This document shows, piece by piece, positions 35,313-46,176 of a DNA stretch of 64,000 nucleotides. This stretch comes from Vibrio sp. 99-8-1 (GTDB lineage Bacteria > Pseudomonadota > Gammaproteobacteria > Enterobacterales > Vibrionaceae): the NCBI RefSeq assembly GCF_013114595.1, contig NZ_VTXE01000015.1, forward strand, positions 1-64,000. The letters run 5' to 3'. A program made the translations under genes and the position numbers. The notes beneath the pieces were generated by a model. It was not told where the DNA came from and did not search any database. It saw only the letters and a list, made by a program, of their open reading frames with translations. Position 1 is the stretch's first letter. The number at the start of each line of letters is the position of its first letter.

Positions 35313-36554
35313 ATGTCTGAAAATCAAAAAAATCTATCAGAAAAACTGTTTAAGAAACATCGTCAGGGCAAAGAGACGTCAAGTTTGACGCAATATATGC
35401 CTAGTAGTCTCGAGTTTCTAGCGGAAAAAAAGCAGCAGGAACAGTACTCATGGTATCGAAACCTTCGTCGATATCAGTGGATATGGCAAGGTATTGACCC
35501 GATAGAGCAGGAAGAAGTGTTAGCACGCATCGCTTCCTCTGAACATTCACGCACTGAAGACCAATGGTTAGATACGGTGATTGGCTATCGCCCGGGAAAC
35601 TGGGCTTATGAGTGGACTAGCTTGGGCATGAGACACCAGAAGAGAGCGGCAGATCTTACTGGGGATGAAGCTTCAGATGAGTTTTTCACTGCGAGTTTAT
35701 GTTTTAGTATTGCCGGTTACCCACATTTAAAAGGGGATAATCTGGCTATTCAGGCGCAGGTATTAGCGAGCTCTGCTTATGAAGAAGCAATGAAAAATAG
35801 CCGTTATATTACGCGTCAAATTAGTGTTCCATTCCAAGGAAAAAGCATTCAAGCCAATCTGCACCTTCCTCATACCGAACGTCCACTTCCTGTGGTTATT
35901 GTGAGTGCTGGTTTGGATAGCTTACAAACGGATCTGTGGCGAATCTTTCGGGATTATCTAGCAGAGAAAGAGATTGCTATGTTGACGGTAGATATGCCTT
36001 CGGTTGGCAGCAGCAGTCATTGGCAGTTAACCGAAGACTCATGCAAACTGCATCGGGCTGTTCTCGAAGAGTTGGCTCACTTACCTTGGGTTGACCACCA
36101 CAGTGTTGGTTTGCTGGGTTATCGCTTTGGTGGAAATGCCATGCTGAGACTTTCGTTTATTGAGCAGGACAAAATAAAAGCGTGTGTAGCTTTGGGGGCT
36201 CCTATTCATGACACCCTCTCTTCGGCAGATAAAGTGAAGAATATGCCAAAGATGTATCTGGATGTTCTAGCGTCGCGTCTAGGAAAAAATGTTGTGGATG
36301 TAAACAGCTTAGCTGGACAAATGATGGCCTGGTCTCTGAAAGTTCAAGGGTTTTTAAGCAGCAAGAGAACCAAAGTACCTGTATTGGCGCTTGCTTTAGA
36401 AGGTGATCCCGTCTCGCCGTACTCAGACAATAAGTTGGCGGCACTGTTTAGTCACTACGGTAAAGCGAAACAAATTTCCTCTAAATCCATCTCCGTAGGT
36501 TATGAACAATCGCTAGATTTAGCGATTAAATGGCTGGAAGATGAATTAATCTAA
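35313..36554 (+). CDS. frsA: FrsA, esterase-like alpha/beta hydrolase
   Basis: About 413 residues. FrsA was named for binding unphosphorylated EIIA-Glc and shifting cells toward fermentation. An alpha-helical N-terminal cap (with RRYQWIWQGIDPIEQEEVLARIA) precedes an alpha/beta-hydrolase fold from about residue 170. The usual Ser nucleophile motif appears as GLLGYRFGGNA, with Arg where esterases have Ser, which agrees with doubts about its catalysis. I start at ATG 35313, whose product begins MSENQKNLSE as in Vibrio FrsA; the 17 hydrophobic codons upstream are unlikely to be translated. Confidence 0.92.
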   Translation: MSENQKNLSEKLFKKHRQGKETSSLTQYMPSSLEFLAEKKQQEQYSWYRNLRRYQWIWQGIDPIEQEEVLARIASSEHSRTEDQWLDTVIGYRPGNWAYEWTSLGMRHQKRAADLTGDEASDEFFTASLCFSIAGYPHLKGDNLAIQAQVLASSAYEEAMKNSRYITRQISVPFQGKSIQANLHLPHTERPLPVVIVSAGLDSLQTDLWRIFRDYLAEKEIAMLTVDMPSVGSSSHWQLTEDSCKLHRAVLEELAHLPWVDHHSVGLLGYRFGGNAMLRLSFIEQDKIKACVALGAPIHDTLSSADKVKNMPKMYLDVLASRLGKNVVDVNSLAGQMMAWSLKVQGFLSSKRTKVPVLALALEGDPVSPYSDNKLAALFSHYGKAKQISSKSISVGYEQSLDLAIKWLEDELI

Positions 36555-36692
36555 TGACAGGCTCTTCATTTTGTGTGTAGCATAGGGGACTATGTTAGTA
36601 TTTTGTGAGAAACTAATATAGTTATTCCAGTGTGACCTCATGATGAAGGATTCATAACAATATCAATGTGTTCAGAACCAATAAAATAACAG

Positions 36693-36754
36693 AAGGAATG
36701 GCTTTCCTTACTATTTTCGCTGAACAAACATATTGAGGTTGCTTGAGTATATTA
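36693..36754. repeat. Vibrio-type intergenic repeat, copy C (partial)
   Basis: The palindrome AAGGAATGGCTTTCCTT is followed 23 bases later by TTGAGGTTGCTTGAGTATATTA, the same paired motifs as copies A and B with more divergence. It lies just before crl and may affect its promoter region. Confidence 0.55.
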
Positions 36755-36791
36755 GGAAATCACCTTAAGTATAAAAAAATGGAGTTTTTAT

Positions 36792-37196
36792 ATGACCGAA
36801 TTGGCGGCAGCACCAACACACTTCAGATTGCTTAGTGCGTTAAGAGCAATAGGGCCATATTTGCGAGAGTCAGATTCTAGAGAAGGGCATTACCTATTTG
36901 ATTGTTTGTCGGTTTGCGTGGATGACAAAAAATCACCTGAAGAGCGGGAATTTTGGGGTTGGTGGATGGAACTCGATGCGGCTCCGGCAGCAGAGAGTCA
37001 AAACAGTTATATCGCGATGTTTCGGTTTGGTATTTATAACCAACAAGGTGATTGGGTTGCTAAAACGCTCCCTAAAGCTGCCCAAGTTGAGACCGCGAGA
37101 ACGCAAACAGAATTTATTGCTAAGTTAGATAAAGTGCTGCAAGAGCGCTTTGAATTAAAGATGGAAATAGCGAAAGAATCAGAAGAAATTGCCTGA
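36792..37196 (+). CDS. crl: Sigma factor-binding protein Crl
   Basis: A 134-residue cytoplasmic protein that helps RpoS bind core RNA polymerase. Conserved segments include HFRLLSALRAIGPYLRE, YLFDCLSVCV and EFWGWWMEL. Length is normal. It is monocistronic, with a terminator after the stop. Confidence 0.95.
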   Translation: MTELAAAPTHFRLLSALRAIGPYLRESDSREGHYLFDCLSVCVDDKKSPEEREFWGWWMELDAAPAAESQNSYIAMFRFGIYNQQGDWVAKTLPKAAQVETARTQTEFIAKLDKVLQERFELKMEIAKESEEIA

Positions 37197-37225
37197 TTTT
37201 CTAAGTAATAGTTATTATTTGTATC

Positions 37226-37250
37226 AAAAGGCGCTTTTTAGCGCCTTTTC
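37226..37250 (+). terminator. crl terminator
   Basis: Stem AAAAGGCGC / GCGCCTTTT with a 6-base loop. Confidence 0.85.
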
Positions 37251-37317
37251 TGCTTGTGTAATCACCGCTTGATTGATAAAACATCACTTCTAATGCCGTT
37301 CTCAAAATGTAATCAGT

Positions 37318-38457
37318 ATGACAAGCAAAGCACAAAATCAGAAAACGACGCAAGCCAAGACAATTATCGTCAAACTTGGTACCAGTGTACTAACCGGAGG
37401 CACACTCCAACTAGATAAAGCTCATATGGTTGAGCTTGTTAGACAGTGTGCGGAATTGAAGAAACTAGGGCACTCTGTTGTTATGGTTTCTTCTGGTGCG
37501 ATTGCCGCTGGTCGAGAACATTTAGCTTACCCCGCATTACCGAATTCAATGGCTAGCAAACAACTGCTGGCTGCGGTTGGACAGAGTCAGTTAATCCAAG
37601 TCTGGGAATCGTTATTTGCCATCTATAATATTAAGATTGGTCAAATGCTGTTAACCCGAGCGGATCTGGAAGACAGAGAGCGCTTTCTTAATGCCAGAGA
37701 CACCATTAATGCTTTAGTCGATAACGATATCATTCCTATTGTGAATGAAAACGATGCAGTGGCTACCTCCGAAATCAAGGTGGGTGACAATGACAATTTA
37801 TCCGCTTTAGTCGGGATTCTGTGTAGTGCAGATAAACTGTTGCTGTTGACTGACCAACCGGGACTGTTTACCGCAGATCCAAGAAGTAACCCTAATGCTG
37901 AGCTTATTCGTGAAGTGAGCACCATCGATGAAACATTACGCAAAATAGCAGGTGGCAGTGGCTCGTCATTGGGTACGGGAGGCATGGCGACCAAACTTCA
38001 AGCGGCAGATATTGCTCGTCGAGCAGGTATTGAGGTTATTATTGCAGCAGGTAGTGCTGAAAATGTGATTTATCAGTCGCTGGGCGAACAACCTCAAGGG
38101 ACTCGATTTTTGCCATTACCAGAGGCGCTGGAAAATAGAAAACGCTGGATACTGGCAGGGCCAATCGCCTCCGGTGATATTACCATTGATGATGGCGCGA
38201 TAAAGGCGGTTGTCGAAAGAGGCAGTAGCTTGCTAGCTAAAGGGGTAACAAAAATTACCGGTCATTTTGCTCGTGGTGAGGTGGCAAGAGTGCGAAATAG
38301 TAATGGCGAGCTGATTGCTAAAGGTTTGTCTAGTTACTCTAGTTCAGATTTAGTTAAAATTGCTGGAAAGCACAGTAAAGATATTGGTTCAACACTAGGT
38401 TATGACTATGGTTCAGAAGTGATTCATAGAGACGATCTGGTGGTGATTCATGAATAA
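37318..38457 (+). CDS. proB: Glutamate 5-kinase
   Basis: A 379-residue enzyme for the first step of proline synthesis. The amino-acid kinase domain ([13 protein letters not shown] near residue 17; [17 protein letters not shown]) is followed by a C-terminal PUA domain from about residue 285. It is usually feedback-inhibited by proline. It overlaps proA by eight bases, so the two are coupled. Confidence 0.97.
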   Translation: MTSKAQNQKTTQAKTIIVKLGTSVLTGGTLQLDKAHMVELVRQCAELKKLGHSVVMVSSGAIAAGREHLAYPALPNSMASKQLLAAVGQSQLIQVWESLFAIYNIKIGQMLLTRADLEDRERFLNARDTINALVDNDIIPIVNENDAVATSEIKVGDNDNLSALVGILCSADKLLLLTDQPGLFTADPRSNPNAELIREVSTIDETLRKIAGGSGSSLGTGGMATKLQAADIARRAGIEVIIAAGSAENVIYQSLGEQPQGTRFLPLPEALENRKRWILAGPIASGDITIDDGAIKAVVERGSSLLAKGVTKITGHFARGEVARVRNSNGELIAKGLSSYSSSDLVKIAGKHSKDIGSTLGYDYGSEVIHRDDLVVIHE

Positions 38458-39733
38458 GGAAAGTAACGTGGAACTCATTCAAATGGGAAAAGCAGGCAAA
38501 GATGCCGCTTTTCATCTGGCCACCGCGCCAACAGCACAAAAGAATCGCGCATTAGCGATTATTGCCGATGAACTTGAAGCTAACGCTGAAGATATTCTTG
38601 CTGCTAATAAAATTGATATTGATAAAGGCCGCGAAGCGGGGTTATCTGATGCTCTGCTAGATAGGTTGTTGCTCAACCCTGAAAGGATTCACGGTATAGC
38701 CAACGATGTTCGGAATGTTATTGGTTTGAATGATCCTGTGGGTAGTGAGTTAGATAGCAAAGTGCTCGATAATGGCATGTCTCTCTCTCGCCGCCGCGTT
38801 CCGCTTGGTGTTGTCGGCGTTATCTATGAAGCGCGTCCCAATGTGACGATTGATATCGCGGCTTTGTGCCTTAAAACCGGTAATGCCAGTATTTTACGTG
38901 GAGGAAAAGAGACCTTTTTCTCCAACATGGCGTTGGTGAAGGTGATACAGTTTGCGTTGCAAAAGGCTGAACTACCTGCCGCATCGGTACAATATATCGA
39001 GAAGCCAGATCGTGAGTTGGTCTCTCAACTGCTTAAGCTCGATGATTACGTGGATATGATCATTCCTCGCGGTGGTGCTGGTTTGCACAAAATGTGTAAA
39101 GAGAACAGCACAATCCCCGTCATTATTGGTGGCTTTGGTATTAGCCATATCTTTGTTGATAGCAGCGCGGATTTAGAAAAGTCACTGAAAGTTGTCGAGA
39201 ACTCAAAAGTTCAGCGTCCTTCAGCGTGTAACTCCTTGGATACTTTGCTCATTGATAAAACGGTAGCAGAGTCATTTTTGCCAATGCTGGCCAGTCAGTT
39301 GAATGAGAAAGTGACGTTTGTTGCTGAGGCGAGAGCGAAGACTATCTTAAGTCACTGTGAGTTTAATAATACCGAATTGCTACGTGATGCTGGTGACGGT
39401 GACTTTGATACTGAGTGGTTAAGTTTCACTCTTGGCGTCAAAGTGGTCGACGGAATAGAAGATGCGATTGAACATATGCGAGTGCATAACGCGAGTCATT
39501 CTGATGCGATCATGACAAATAATCTTGAAAACGCAGAGCGCTTTATTAACTCCGTAGGTTCTGCCGCGGTGTATGTTAATGCTTCTACTCGTTTTACCGA
39601 TGGTGCGCAATTTGGTTTAGGTGCGGAAGTCGCAGTATCAACACAAAAGCTGCATGCCAGAGGGCCAATGGGACTGGAAGAACTGACCAGTTACAAGTGG
39701 GTCGGCAAAGCGAATTACTTGGCAAGACCTTAA
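38450..39733 (+). CDS. proA: Gamma-glutamyl phosphate reductase
   Basis: A 427-residue (421 if the GTG at 38468 is used) NADPH-dependent reductase for the second proline step. The catalytic Cys lies in [32 protein letters not shown] and [12 protein letters not shown] are conserved. ATG 38450 overlaps the end of proB. The GTG has a better AAGGA site, so the true start is uncertain by six codons. Confidence 0.96.
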   Translation: MNKESNVELIQMGKAGKDAAFHLATAPTAQKNRALAIIADELEANAEDILAANKIDIDKGREAGLSDALLDRLLLNPERIHGIANDVRNVIGLNDPVGSELDSKVLDNGMSLSRRRVPLGVVGVIYEARPNVTIDIAALCLKTGNASILRGGKETFFSNMALVKVIQFALQKAELPAASVQYIEKPDRELVSQLLKLDDYVDMIIPRGGAGLHKMCKENSTIPVIIGGFGISHIFVDSSADLEKSLKVVENSKVQRPSACNSLDTLLIDKTVAESFLPMLASQLNEKVTFVAEARAKTILSHCEFNNTELLRDAGDGDFDTEWLSFTLGVKVVDGIEDAIEHMRVHNASHSDAIMTNNLENAERFINSVGSAAVYVNASTRFTDGAQFGLGAEVAVSTQKLHARGPMGLEELTSYKWVGKANYLARP

Positions 39734-39748
39734 AAAACGATAAAATAT

Positions 39749-39775
39749 TGGGCTCTATCACAAGAGCCCTTTTGG
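39749..39775 (+). terminator. proA terminator
   Basis: Stem GGGCTCT / AGAGCCC followed by TTTTGGTTT. Confidence 0.75.
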
Positions 39776-39882
39776 TTTCTCTCGCCAGTGTTTTTTTATT
39801 CCGTTACACTGTGTCGACAATTCGATAATAATCACCCCTAGCTCTTTCTCAGAGTGGGGAACAATAGTGCCATGGAGGTAAT

Positions 39883-40332
39883 ATGCATTGCCCGTTCTGT
39901 TCAGAGAATGATACTAAAGTCATTGATTCACGATTAGTTGCAGATGGTCATCAAGTTCGCCGTCGTCGTCAATGTTTAGCTTGTAATGAACGATTTACCA
40001 CGTTTGAAACCGCAGAACTTGTTATGCCTAAGGTGATAAAATCTAATGGTAATCGAGAACCATTTAATGAAGATAAAATGGTTGGTGGCGTTCAGCGAGC
40101 ATTAGAGAAACGTCCGGTCAGCGCAGATTCTATAGAGTTGTCGATTAGTAATATTAAATCCAAATTAAGAGCAACCGGTGAGCGAGAAGTTCCAAGTGCT
40201 ATGGTCGGTAATTTGGTTATGGAGCAACTGAGAATTTTGGATAAAGTTGCCTATATTCGTTTCGCTTCGGTTTATCGTAGCTTTGAAGATATTAAAGAGT
40301 TTGGCGAAGAGATAGCCAAGCTGGAAGATTAA
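39883..40332 (+). CDS. nrdR: Ribonucleotide reductase regulator NrdR
   Basis: A 149-residue repressor of nrd operons. The N-terminal zinc ribbon ([11 protein letters not shown] and [12 protein letters not shown]) binds NrdR boxes; the ATP-cone (about 46-136) senses ATP/dATP. It has a strong GGAGG site before the ATG. It is the first gene of the nrdR-ribD-ribE-ribB cluster. Confidence 0.97.
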   Translation: MHCPFCSENDTKVIDSRLVADGHQVRRRRQCLACNERFTTFETAELVMPKVIKSNGNREPFNEDKMVGGVQRALEKRPVSADSIELSISNIKSKLRATGEREVPSAMVGNLVMEQLRILDKVAYIRFASVYRSFEDIKEFGEEIAKLED

Positions 40333-40335
40333 ACC

Positions 40336-41445
40336 ATGAGTGAACGCTTCACCTGCTTCGATTATGACATGATGTCTCGTGCCATTTATTTAGCGAAGAA
40401 AGGGCGTTTTACTACTGCCCCTAATCCAAATGTTGGTTGTGTGATCGCTAAAGATGGCGCTGTTATCGGTGAAGGTTATCACTATCAAGCAGGACAACCT
40501 CATGCTGAAGTGTTTGCACTGCGTCAAGCAGCGCAACACGCTGAAGGGGCAATCGCTTATGTCACGTTAGAGCCTTGTTCGCATTACGGCCGAACTCCCC
40601 CCTGTGCTGAAGCGTTAATAAACGCCAAAGTTGCTAAAGTTATTTGTGCAATGGAAGATCCTAATCCACAAGTGGCGGGCAGAGGAGTCGCCATGCTTCG
40701 CAAAGCGGGAATAGAGGTCGAAGTCGGCTTGCTTTCATCAGATTCTGCAGCATTAAACCCTGCCTTTATTAAACGCATGACTCACGGAACGCCGTTTGTT
40801 CAATTGAAATTGGCAGCCAGTTTAGACGGGCGCACTGCGCTGAGTAATGGTGTTAGCCAATGGATAACCTCTCCAGAGGCAAGACAAGACGTTCAGCAGT
40901 TTCGTGCCCAAGCAGACGCTATTCTCTCAAGCAGTAAAACGGTTATTGATGATAATGCCTCGCTCAATGTTCGCTGGAGTGATCTGCCGTGTTCGATTCA
41001 ACATCACTATCCTCAAAAGGATGTGCGACAACCTATCCGTATCATATTAGACAGCAAAAATAAGTTAACAGAATCTCTGAAGCTGTTTGATGGAGATGGA
41101 ACTATAGTTACCGTAGCCAATACTGAAGTCGCAGACCTTCAGGTTGATTTGGATAACAGTGGGCAGTTAGATCTGTCGCAAGTATTGCAACAGGCGTGTC
41201 TCAAATACAACACTAATCATATTTGGGTGGAGGCCGGAGCATCACTGGCTGCAAGCTTTATTGAACAGGGATTAGTGGATGAGTTGATTATCTATTTAGC
41301 ACCTAAATTAATGGGCGCAGATGGAAGAGGGTTGGTGAATATCCTTGGCTTAGAAAGTATGCATCAAGCGATAGATCTAACAATTAAAGATATGCGAATG
41401 GTTGGAACCGATATCCGATTAATTGCACAGATAAAGAATAAGTAA
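40336..41445 (+). CDS. ribD: Riboflavin biosynthesis deaminase/reductase RibD
   Basis: A 369-residue bifunctional enzyme. The N-terminal pyrimidine deaminase has zinc motifs HAEVFALR and EPCSHYGRTPPC; the C-terminal reductase (from about residue 150, FVQLKLAASLDGRTAL) uses NADPH. It performs steps two and three of the pathway from GTP. It begins three bases after nrdR. Confidence 0.96.
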   Translation: MSERFTCFDYDMMSRAIYLAKKGRFTTAPNPNVGCVIAKDGAVIGEGYHYQAGQPHAEVFALRQAAQHAEGAIAYVTLEPCSHYGRTPPCAEALINAKVAKVICAMEDPNPQVAGRGVAMLRKAGIEVEVGLLSSDSAALNPAFIKRMTHGTPFVQLKLAASLDGRTALSNGVSQWITSPEARQDVQQFRAQADAILSSSKTVIDDNASLNVRWSDLPCSIQHHYPQKDVRQPIRIILDSKNKLTESLKLFDGDGTIVTVANTEVADLQVDLDNSGQLDLSQVLQQACLKYNTNHIWVEAGASLAASFIEQGLVDELIIYLAPKLMGADGRGLVNILGLESMHQAIDLTIKDMRMVGTDIRLIAQIKNK

Positions 41446-41452
41446 GAGTTAT

Positions 41453-42109
41453 ATGTTTACTGGAATTATTGAAACAGTGGGTAAGTTAGCTGCCATCACA
41501 CCCAAAGGGGATGATATCTCCATAACGGTGAATAGCGGAAAACTGGATATGTCAGATGTTAAATTAGGCGACAGTATTGCGACTAATGGTGTTTGCTTAA
41601 CGGTTGTCGCTATGACAGAAAATAGCTATACCGCCGATCTTTCATTAGAAACATTAAAAATGACGGGATTTACCGACTATCAAGTGGGTGACAAGGTGAA
41701 TTTAGAAAAAGCCATGTTACCTACGACTCGATTTGGCGGTCATATTGTTTCTGGGCATGTAGATGGTGTCGGCATCATTGTTGAACGTAATCAAGTGGGT
41801 CGCTCTATAGAATTTTGGGTAGAGCTACCTGAAGAGCTAACTAAGTATGTCGCCCATAAAGGTTCAATCACAGTCGATGGCATAAGTCTGACGGTGAATG
41901 ATTTAAGAAAACAGGCTTTTAAGCTAACTATAGTGCCACATACCTCTGATGAAACGACCATCAATAATTTTCAGGTCGGAACAAAAGTGAATTTAGAAGT
42001 AGATGTTCTTGCTCGATATATGGAACGTCTGCTTCAAGGTAACAGCAGTACAGAAAAAAAAGAGTCAGCACTGACCATGGAATTTCTGCAACAAAACGGG
42101 TTTGCATAA
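41453..42109 (+). CDS. ribE: Riboflavin synthase, alpha subunit
   Basis: A 218-residue enzyme with two lumazine-binding repeats ([12 protein letters not shown] at the start, [14 protein letters not shown] at the second). It dismutates two lumazines to riboflavin. It is also called ribC in some genomes. It lies seven bases after ribD in the same operon. Confidence 0.96.
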   Translation: MFTGIIETVGKLAAITPKGDDISITVNSGKLDMSDVKLGDSIATNGVCLTVVAMTENSYTADLSLETLKMTGFTDYQVGDKVNLEKAMLPTTRFGGHIVSGHVDGVGIIVERNQVGRSIEFWVELPEELTKYVAHKGSITVDGISLTVNDLRKQAFKLTIVPHTSDETTINNFQVGTKVNLEVDVLARYMERLLQGNSSTEKKESALTMEFLQQNGFA

Positions 42110-42186
42110 TAGAGAAAATCAGCGGTGAACCTCTTATGGGGGAAGTACCCAGTAACGATTTTCGAAAATATATAGGACAAAGAACA

Positions 42187-43299
42187 ATGCCAATTAGTAC
42201 GCCACAAGAAATTATCGAAGATATCCGTTTAGGAAAAATGGTTATCCTCATGGATGATGAAGATCGCGAGAATGAAGGCGATATCATTATGGCCGCGGAG
42301 CATATTACTCCAGAAGCGATTAACTTTATGGCGACGCACGGGCGTGGCCTTATCTGTTTAACTTTGACTAAAGAGCGCTGTATTAATCTTGGTTTGGCGC
42401 CAATGGTCCAAGATAACAATGCTCAATACACCACCAATTTCACCGTATCCATTGAAGCTGCCGAAGGTGTTACAACCGGTATTTCTGCTGCGGATCGTGC
42501 TGTCACTGTTCAAGCCGCGGTCGCTAAGAATGCAAAAGCCGCTGACCTTGTTCAACCGGGTCATATTTTCCCTCTTGCGGCTCAAGAAGGCGGGGTTTTA
42601 ACTCGCGCAGGGCATACTGAGGCAGGGTGTGATTTGGCTCGTCTTGCTGGGCTAGAGCCTGCATCGGTTATTGTGGAAATTTTAAATGATGATGGCACCA
42701 TGGCGCGTCGTCCTGACTTGGAAATTTTTGCTGAAAAGCACGACATTAAATTGGGAACAATCGCTTCTCTGATTGAGTACCGAAACAATACCGAAACCAC
42801 TATTGAGAGAGTCGCTGAGTGTAAACTGCCAACTGAGTTTGGTGATTTTGACTTGGTGACCTACCGCGACACCATAGACAACGAAATACACTATGCTCTT
42901 CGCAAAGGAGAAGTGGTGGCAGAGAAACCTTGTCTGGTGCGTGTTCACTTACATGATGTCTTTACTGATCTTCTTCGTTCAAATCGTAACGCTGAGCGCA
43001 GTTGGACACTCGATACTGCCATGAAGCGTATTGGGGATGAAGGTGGTGTGTTGGTGATTCTTGGTCACGAAGAGCCGACCGATCTTCTGGTTCACCGAGT
43101 GAAGATGTTTGAGCAACAAGATAAAGGTGATGCACCAACAATGGCGAAGAAACAAGGTACTTCACGCCGTGTTGGAATCGGTTCTCAAATTCTGTCAGAC
43201 ATGGGAGTGAGCAAAATGAAACTGCTCTCTTCTAATGATAAGCGTTACCATGCTTTAGGTGGATTTGGGCTGGAAGTGGTTGAGTACGTAACCGAGTAA
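42187..43299 (+). CDS. ribB: DHBP synthase with degenerate GTP cyclohydrolase II domain (RibBX type)
   Basis: A 370-residue hybrid. The N-terminal 3,4-dihydroxy-2-butanone-4-phosphate synthase (1 to about 200) is intact: [19 protein letters not shown] and [11 protein letters not shown]. The C-terminal part aligns with GTP cyclohydrolase II (RibA) but lacks its three zinc-binding cysteines: where active enzymes have HSECLTGDVFGS, this one has [14 protein letters not shown]. Such proteins (RibBX) are known in proteobacteria, so a separate ribA is expected elsewhere. I start at ATG 42187 (AGGA upstream), which begins the conserved domain; the longer frame from 42136 is unlikely. I see no FMN riboswitch before it. 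Confidence 0.94.
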   Translation: MPISTPQEIIEDIRLGKMVILMDDEDRENEGDIIMAAEHITPEAINFMATHGRGLICLTLTKERCINLGLAPMVQDNNAQYTTNFTVSIEAAEGVTTGISAADRAVTVQAAVAKNAKAADLVQPGHIFPLAAQEGGVLTRAGHTEAGCDLARLAGLEPASVIVEILNDDGTMARRPDLEIFAEKHDIKLGTIASLIEYRNNTETTIERVAECKLPTEFGDFDLVTYRDTIDNEIHYALRKGEVVAEKPCLVRVHLHDVFTDLLRSNRNAERSWTLDTAMKRIGDEGGVLVILGHEEPTDLLVHRVKMFEQQDKGDAPTMAKKQGTSRRVGIGSQILSDMGVSKMKLLSSNDKRYHALGGFGLEVVEYVTE

Positions 43300-43409
43300 T
43301 AAAAGAACGTGCCGGATTGGTGTGAGCCTCTAGTTTTTGTAGATATTGCTCACAAATTTGTGCTAGAATCCGGCGATTCTCACTTTATGGATTAGTTGAA
43401 GGAAGGCTT

Positions 43410-43880
43410 ATGAAAGTGATCGAGGGTGGATTCCCGGCTCCAAATGCAAAAATTGCTATCGTTATTTCTCGTTTCAATAGCTTTATTAATGAAAGTTTAC
43501 TTTCTGGTGCTATCGATACTTTAAAGCGTCATGGACAAGTAAACGAAGACAACATTACTGTTGTTCGTTGCCCCGGTGCAGTAGAGCTACCTCTTACAGC
43601 TCAACGTGTTGCCAAAACAGGTAAGTTTGATGCAATTGTATCTTTGGGCTCTGTGATTCGTGGTGGTACACCACACTTCGACTATGTATGTAGTGAATGT
43701 AATAAAGGTTTAGCGCAGGTTTCTCTGGAATATAGTCTTCCAGTAGCTTTCGGCGTACTTACCGTTGATACTATTGATCAAGCCATTGAACGCGCAGGAA
43801 CCAAGGCTGGTAATAAAGGTGCAGAGGCTGCACTAAGCGCACTTGAGATGATCAACGTTCTTTCTGAAATCGATTCCTAA
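43410..43880 (+). CDS. ribH: 6,7-dimethyl-8-ribityllumazine synthase
   Basis: A 156-residue enzyme that joins the DHBP and pyrimidine branches to give lumazine. The conserved [21 protein letters not shown] and [11 protein letters not shown] motifs are visible. It overlaps nusB by one base (TAATG), the classical ribH-nusB coupling. Confidence 0.97.
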   Translation: MKVIEGGFPAPNAKIAIVISRFNSFINESLLSGAIDTLKRHGQVNEDNITVVRCPGAVELPLTAQRVAKTGKFDAIVSLGSVIRGGTPHFDYVCSECNKGLAQVSLEYSLPVAFGVLTVDTIDQAIERAGTKAGNKGAEAALSALEMINVLSEIDS

Positions 43881-44347
43881 TGGGGGCCAGTGTGAAACCA
43901 GCCGCACGTCGTAATGCACGTCAATTTGCTTTGCAAGCAATATATTCTTGGCAAGTAACCAAAGAAAATGTTGCCACACTTGAAGAACAGTTCTTATCTG
44001 GTGATAAGTATAGTGAAGAGGAACATCAAGCTGATGAACCTGCACTACTTGCTCCAGAAACAGACGTCACTTACTTTCGTGATTTGTTGACTGGTGTTGT
44101 ACTTAGTCACACTGAACTCGATAGCAAACTTCGCCCATACCTTTCTCGCCCTATGCAAGATTTGGATATGATGGAGTTAGCGTTATTGCGATTAGCAATG
44201 TATGAAATGACTCGTCGTGACGATGTACCATATAAAGTGGTTATCAACGAAGCGATAGAGCTGGCAAAAGTGTTTGCCGCAGAAGATAGTCATAAGTTCG
44301 TTAATGGGGTGCTGGATAAAGCCGCACCACATGTTCGCAAGAAATAA
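43880..44347 (+). CDS. nusB: Transcription antitermination protein NusB
   Basis: A 155-residue helical protein that with NusE binds boxA and keeps rRNA transcription processive. It starts [22 protein letters not shown] and has the C-terminal [13 protein letters not shown] and [10 protein letters not shown] motifs. It is translationally coupled to ribH and followed by a strong terminator. Confidence 0.97.
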   Translation: MGASVKPAARRNARQFALQAIYSWQVTKENVATLEEQFLSGDKYSEEEHQADEPALLAPETDVTYFRDLLTGVVLSHTELDSKLRPYLSRPMQDLDMMELALLRLAMYEMTRRDDVPYKVVINEAIELAKVFAAEDSHKFVNGVLDKAAPHVRKK

Positions 44348-44358
44348 GTAATAAAACG

Positions 44359-44392
44359 AAATAAGGCCAGCACTTGCTGGCCTTATTTTTTG
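44359..44392 (+). terminator. Terminator of the rib-nusB operon
   Basis: Stem AATAAGGCCAGCA / TGCTGGCCTTATT followed by T's. Confidence 0.9.
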
Positions 44393-44587
44393 CTAACCTA
44401 TTTAACCTCAACACGGGATGATTTAAGTCTCTCAGCACAGCCCTTTTAGCGTCTAACAGCGCTAAAATTGCCATATTGAGTCTTATTGACCTATAACTTA
44501 ATGAAAATACAAGATATATTGACTTTCTTATCCCGAGTTAAAGTTATTTAGATCTCATTTCTATTCCACATTACACGTTAAGAAATT

Positions 44588-45559
44588 ATGTCTGGTGAAT
44601 TTAGTTTAATAGAAAAGTATTTTACTCATCGTCAAAGTCAGCGGAAAGATGTTCTGCTTGCTGCGGGAGATGACTGTGCCATTGTTACTGCGCCTGAAAA
44701 TGCACGAATTGCGATTACTACGGATACTTTGGTAGCAGGTACTCACTTTTTGTTTGATGCTGACCCTGCTTGGATTGCACATAAAGCTTTAGCATCGAAC
44801 TTAAGCGATCTTGCTGCAATGGGAGCTACGCCTGCTTGGGCATCGATGGCCCTTACACTTCCACAACAAGATGATGTCTGGTTACAGAAGTTTAGTGATG
44901 CATTTTTTGAGCTGGCAGACTATTTTAGCATCCAGCTTATTGGAGGGGACACCACCAAAGGGCCATTAGCGATAACCTTAACCGTTCAAGGATTTGTACC
45001 CGAAAACCAAGCTCTGCGTCGCGATGGTGCTCAATTGGGTGACTGGATATATGTGACTGGCGATCTTGGTAGCAGTAAGGCCGGTTTACAGGTTATTTTA
45101 GATGAAACTAAGCGTAGCCGTCCATTTGCTGAACAGCTGGAGCAAGCCCATTATCTTTCCACTCCGAGAATTTTAGCCGGACAATCTCTGTTGAACATTG
45201 CTTCGTCTTGCGTTGATATTTCTGATGGCTTATTGGCGGATCTCGGCCATATTTTACATCGCTCTCAGTTAGGGGCATATATTGATGTGGACAACCTGCC
45301 TCTGTCTAAATATTTGATTGAATATTGTGGCGACCATGAAGCCGCTCAAAAAATGGCGCTCACCAGTGGTGAAGAGTATGAACTCTGTTTTACGGTGCCA
45401 GAGCAATTCCGTGGTAGCATTGACAGCTCTCTTTCTCATATTGGCACTACGGTTACTTGTATCGGTCAGATACGCCCACAAGGGGTATTTGAGCTATCAA
45501 AACAGGGCAAACGTCTTAATTGGGAACTTAATGGATATGATCATTTTGAGGTTAACTAG
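44588..45559 (+). CDS. thiL: Thiamine-monophosphate kinase
   Basis: A 323-residue AIR-synthase-like enzyme that makes thiamine pyrophosphate. Motifs include GDDCAIV near residue 26, TTDTLVAGTHF and IGGDTTKGPLAI. It is separated from nusB by a terminator and so has its own promoter, and runs straight into pgpA. Confidence 0.96.
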   Translation: MSGEFSLIEKYFTHRQSQRKDVLLAAGDDCAIVTAPENARIAITTDTLVAGTHFLFDADPAWIAHKALASNLSDLAAMGATPAWASMALTLPQQDDVWLQKFSDAFFELADYFSIQLIGGDTTKGPLAITLTVQGFVPENQALRRDGAQLGDWIYVTGDLGSSKAGLQVILDETKRSRPFAEQLEQAHYLSTPRILAGQSLLNIASSCVDISDGLLADLGHILHRSQLGAYIDVDNLPLSKYLIEYCGDHEAAQKMALTSGEEYELCFTVPEQFRGSIDSSLSHIGTTVTCIGQIRPQGVFELSKQGKRLNWELNGYDHFEVN

Positions 45560-46063
45560 ATGAACCCTTTAGATAAACTCTCTTTATCAAATATCTGGCA
45601 TTTGTTGGCGACAGGATTTGGTAGTGGCCTTTCTCCTGTGGTGCCCGGTACCATGGGGACGTTAGCCTCAATTCCTCTTTATCTTTTACTGGTACAAGCT
45701 TCGTTACCTGTTTATTTACTGGTGATTGTTATCACGGGTATTGTTGGGGTGAAAATTTGCCAAGTGGCGTCAGATGATATGGGCGTTCATGATCATGGTT
45801 CAATTGTTTGGGATGAGTTTGTCGGTTTTTGGATAACCATGAGTATTGTTCCAATGCTTAAAATCCCTGCGACAGAGTGGAAGTGGTTGATTGCCGGATT
45901 CATACTGTTTCGCTTTTTTGATATGGTCAAACCGTGGCCAATCGGTTGGCTGGATAAGCGCATTCACGGCGGATTAGGGATCATGATAGATGACGTTGTT
46001 GCCGGAATAATGGCGGCAATAGCACTTTATCTAGTGGGTCGTTATGCAGGGTGGTTAGTCTAA
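45560..46063 (+). CDS. pgpA: Phosphatidylglycerophosphatase A
   Basis: A 167-residue inner-membrane enzyme that dephosphorylates phosphatidylglycerophosphate. The PgpA signature GFGSGLSPVVPGTMGTLA near residue 18, DEFVGFW and FRFFDMVKPWPI are present, with about four membrane segments. It begins immediately after the thiL stop, as in E. coli. Confidence 0.96.
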   Translation: MNPLDKLSLSNIWHLLATGFGSGLSPVVPGTMGTLASIPLYLLLVQASLPVYLLVIVITGIVGVKICQVASDDMGVHDHGSIVWDEFVGFWITMSIVPMLKIPATEWKWLIAGFILFRFFDMVKPWPIGWLDKRIHGGLGIMIDDVVAGIMAAIALYLVGRYAGWLV

Positions 46064-46099
46064 CTCGTTAATGAGTTAGCGGCGAAACGTTTATTTTTA

Positions 46100-46138
46100 A
46101 AAAAACCACACAATAAACAGGTTATTGTGTGGTTTTTA
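46100..46138. terminator. Bidirectional terminator between pgpA and dxs
   Basis: Stem CCACACAATAA / TTATTGTGTGG flanked by A- and T-runs; it serves convergent genes. Confidence 0.9.
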
Positions 46139-46176
46139 TCTCTGTTCTCCCAGCATTAATTTATGCTAGCGTGAGA

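Noticed and set aside
42110..42186. FMN riboswitch before ribB
   Set aside because: Only 77 bases separate ribE and ribB, too short for the aptamer, and no conserved RFN sequence is visible.
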